Made by a program: the position numbers and the translations under genes. The notes below the pieces were generated by a model that was not told the DNA's origin, ran no database searches, and was given only the letters and a program-made list of their open reading frames with translations. From the NCBI GenBank assembly GCA_045538635.1, contig JAZSRU010000161.1, forward strand, positions 1-18,635: a DNA stretch of 18,635 nucleotides, written 5' to 3'. Source of the DNA: RGIG5270 sp045538635 (lineage in GTDB: Bacteria > Verrucomicrobiota > Lentisphaeria > Victivallales > Victivallaceae). How positions within the stretch are numbered: the first letter of the stretch is position 1; each line of letters begins with the position of its first letter. Shown here one piece after another: positions 17,252 through 18,635 of this stretch.

Positions 17252-18334
17252 TTAAATCAGATTTTCCACGCTGCCGCCGAATGCGGGGGATGGTTTGAAA
17301 TGAACCGGAATCATGATTTTTTGCGGAACCGGATTTTCGGTCAGGGTAAGGGCGAGTTCTGCAATGCGTCGTGCCGCACTTTCTGTTCTGTATCCGAATG
17401 CTGAAAACGGATCGCCGCGATAATCATATTGCGAAAGAAGATCGCTGAAAATACCGAATGTAACAATGAAAAAATCCCTGTCGGCAATCAAACCTTTGCC
17501 GCACAGGTAATCCGATAATGCCTGGGCAATACTTGAACCGCCGCAGATGAAAAGCTTCCGGTTTTCCAGAACCGGATATATTTTGTCAAACATTGAATAT
17601 ATCATGCGGTAAGCACGGTCGCGCAGGCTCAGTCCGACTTCGATATTTATAAATGGTATTTTGAAATTTTTTTTGTGGTGCTGTGCGAGTGCATGTTTGA
17701 CAGTGCTGTATTTCCAATCGTCTGTCATGTCGTTGCCGAGGTAAATTGCAGAGTCAAGCAAGTGCCGCGGAACGGTACGGGCAAACTGCCGGAACGCTTC
17801 ATCGTAATCATGGGTTGCAATAGAAACATTTTTGTTTTTGTACTCTGTGGCAAAAGGTGCGCAGAAGGGGACATAAGAGATCAAACCGGAACGCATTGAA
17901 CGGATAAACTCAACAGTCTGCCCTTGCAATAAACCAGCCCCGGCAATATAAACATCAATGTTATCCGATTTCAGAATGCGTTTGATATTTTGAGCGAGTT
18001 TCGGGGAGGTGTAATCGACCCGGATCAAGGTCAGAGTGTAGTTGAATGACTGCAGATGATCGCACAGTTCGCGCAGCATAAAGCTGAAACCGGATGCGGT
18101 CAAATCTGCCTCCATTGAGCCGAGGAGAAAACCGATTTTAAATGTTTTGTGCCGTCTTTTTTGGGAGCTGCTGTTTTTCGGAGCGTAATCATACTTGCGG
18201 CAGAGTTTGAGTATCTCTCCGCGTATTTCAGGACTTATCATCCACGCTTTGCCGGGGCTTAATGCGCGCGAAACAGTTGATTGCGACACTCCGGCAAGTC
18301 TGGCGATATCGGAACTTGTGATTTTCTTTTTCAT
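17252..18334 (-). CDS. LacI-family transcriptional regulator
   Basis: This 360-aa protein has an N-terminal LacI helix-turn-helix: ITSSDIARLAGVSQSTVSRAL (5-25), with the recognition helix starting SQSTVSRA. A longer than usual linker (KNSSSQKRRHKTF) leads to a periplasmic-binding-protein-like effector domain starting at IGFLLGSME. Such proteins usually repress sugar genes until a sugar binds. Nearby targets are its own promoter, which carries a palindrome, and the DUF4434 gene 91 bases downstream; control of the wider cluster is possible but unproven. The effector is unknown. The start at 18334 fits the usual LacI N-terminus but has no ribosome site, and the -10 box ends six bases upstream, suggesting a leaderless message. 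Confidence 0.92.
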   Translation of the reverse strand: MKKKITSSDIARLAGVSQSTVSRALSPGKAWMISPEIRGEILKLCRKYDYAPKNSSSQKRRHKTFKIGFLLGSMEADLTASGFSFMLRELCDHLQSFNYTLTLIRVDYTSPKLAQNIKRILKSDNIDVYIAGAGLLQGQTVEFIRSMRSGLISYVPFCAPFATEYKNKNVSIATHDYDEAFRQFARTVPRHLLDSAIYLGNDMTDDWKYSTVKHALAQHHKKNFKIPFINIEVGLSLRDRAYRMIYSMFDKIYPVLENRKLFICGGSSIAQALSDYLCGKGLIADRDFFIVTFGIFSDLLSQYDYRGDPFSAFGYRTESAARRIAELALTLTENPVPQKIMIPVHFKPSPAFGGSVENLI

Positions 18335-18340
18335 ATTTTG

Positions 18341-18376
18341 AATATAGCATATTTTAAACAGATTGCAAGTTTAAAA
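18341..18376 (-). promoter_or_regulatory. LacI gene promoter overlapped by an operator-like palindrome
   Basis: On the minus strand TTGCAA (18368-18363) and TATATT (18346-18341) are separated by 16 bases. A perfect inverted repeat, TTTTAAAC (18352-18359) and GTTTAAAA (18369-18376), spans the spacer and the -35 box. A protein bound there would block RNA polymerase, which fits autorepression. The link to this regulator is inference. Confidence 0.6.
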
Positions 18377-18383
18377 TGGAAAA

Positions 18384-18466
18384 TATGCATAAATTTTGTT
18401 TTTGTAAAATATTGATTTTCAAAGTTTTGTTTGTGTTTATGTGCAAAAATTATGCATAAATTTGCA
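18384..18466. repeat. Repeated TATGCATAAATTT motif upstream of the LacI gene
   Basis: The 13-base sequence TATGCATAAATTT occurs at 18384-18396 and 18451-18463, 67 bases apart. The second copy lies inside a larger symmetric unit, TGCAAA (18442-18447) and TTTGCA (18461-18466) around ATGCAT. It may be a binding site for this or another regulator. The DNA between the copies is very AT-rich and shows no gene. Confidence 0.5.
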
Positions 18467-18474
18467 AAATGCGT

Positions 18475-18508
18475 AAAATACAGTTAATGTAAAAATACAG
18501 TTAATGTA
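18475..18508. repeat. Perfect tandem duplication of a 17-base unit
   Basis: AAAATACAGTTAATGTA occurs twice back to back at 18475-18491 and 18492-18508. Each unit contains TACA and TGTA as a small inverted repeat around GTTAA, spaced as paired protein-binding sites might be. It lies between the LacI upstream motifs and the GC-rich repeat element. Confidence 0.75.
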
Positions 18509-18525
18509 TAGGAAAAGTGTTTTCT

Positions 18526-18600
18526 GCGCTGGCGCGCGGGTGCGGAGCCGCCTGAATAACGCCCTCCCTAAGACCCTCCACCTTTTCAAAAAAGAAAAGG
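18526..18600. repeat. Second copy of the GC-rich repeat, with a pyrimidine tract and hairpin
   Basis: Bases 18526-18552 match 12550-12574 with two mismatches and a 2-base indel (shared core GCGCTGGCGCG...GGTGC...AGCCGCC). A CCCTCC-rich stretch follows, then the inverted repeat CCTTTTC/GAAAAGG at 18581-18600 with loop AAAAAA. The remaining 35 bases hold TACTTT/AAAGTA (18602-18619) and no gene. This appears to be a dispersed intergenic element of the genome. Confidence 0.65.
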
Positions 18601-18635
18601 GTACTTTTTGAATAAAGTATATAAGCTTTCTCGGA

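Noticed and set aside
18475..18508. CRISPR array
   Set aside because: Only two 17-base units directly abutting, with no spacers and no cas genes.

Overview
The window looks like a chromosomal segment from a Lentisphaerota bacterium (Victivallis-like, PVC group). This is inferred from gene content only. Two prepilin-like genes carry the FTLIELLVVIAIIAILAG N-terminus that is greatly expanded in that phylum. They sit among large, poorly characterised carbohydrate-active proteins (DUF4838, DUF6067-like, DUF4434, GH39-like), with a LacI-family regulator nearby. Base composition is moderate, stops are TAA or TGA, and Shine-Dalgarno sites are mostly of the AAAGGA/AGGAG type.

Layout, left to right. 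(1) 1-2753: a perfect 52-bp palindrome, then a cytoplasmic 888-aa TIM-barrel glycosidase-like protein on the minus strand with its own promoter. (2) 2844-5959: a two-gene minus-strand operon encoding a secreted TPR protein and a secreted DUF4838/CBM9-like protein, overlapping by ATGA and ending in a clear terminator. (3) 6122-7867: a cytoplasmic GH39-like glycosidase with a strong promoter. (4) 7947-13588: a minus-strand series made of a prepilin-like gene broken by an in-frame TGA, a second prepilin-like gene whose 5' end is fused to a hairpin-rich repeat, a 976-aa secreted LamG/DUF6067-like protein and a 266-aa secreted protein of unknown function, ending in a terminator. (5) 13675-16157: a class C beta-lactamase-like serine hydrolase divergent from phosphatidylserine decarboxylase (psd, type II, GGST motif). 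(6) 16162-18334: a DUF4434 TIM-barrel protein and an upstream LacI-family regulator. (7) 18335-18635: an AT-rich region with repeated operator-like motifs, then a GC-rich repeat related to the one at 12547-12590.

Apart from psd and perhaps the serine hydrolase, the genes read as an accessory polysaccharide-processing region. Secreted binding and cleaving proteins (DUF4838, LamG/DUF6067-like, the 266-aa protein) and pseudopilins act outside the cytoplasmic membrane. GH39-like, DUF4434 and 888-aa proteins without signal peptides could finish degradation inside. No transporter, sulfatase or central sugar-catabolism gene is present, so any pathway here is incomplete and its substrate unknown.

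The observations most worth following are the TGA at a conserved Trp position in a prepilin gene that keeps a perfect consensus promoter; the repeat element whose 14-bp perfect hairpin contains the start codon of the second prepilin; the prepilin-glycosidase-secreted protein operon; and the apparently leaderless LacI gene with a palindrome over its promoter.
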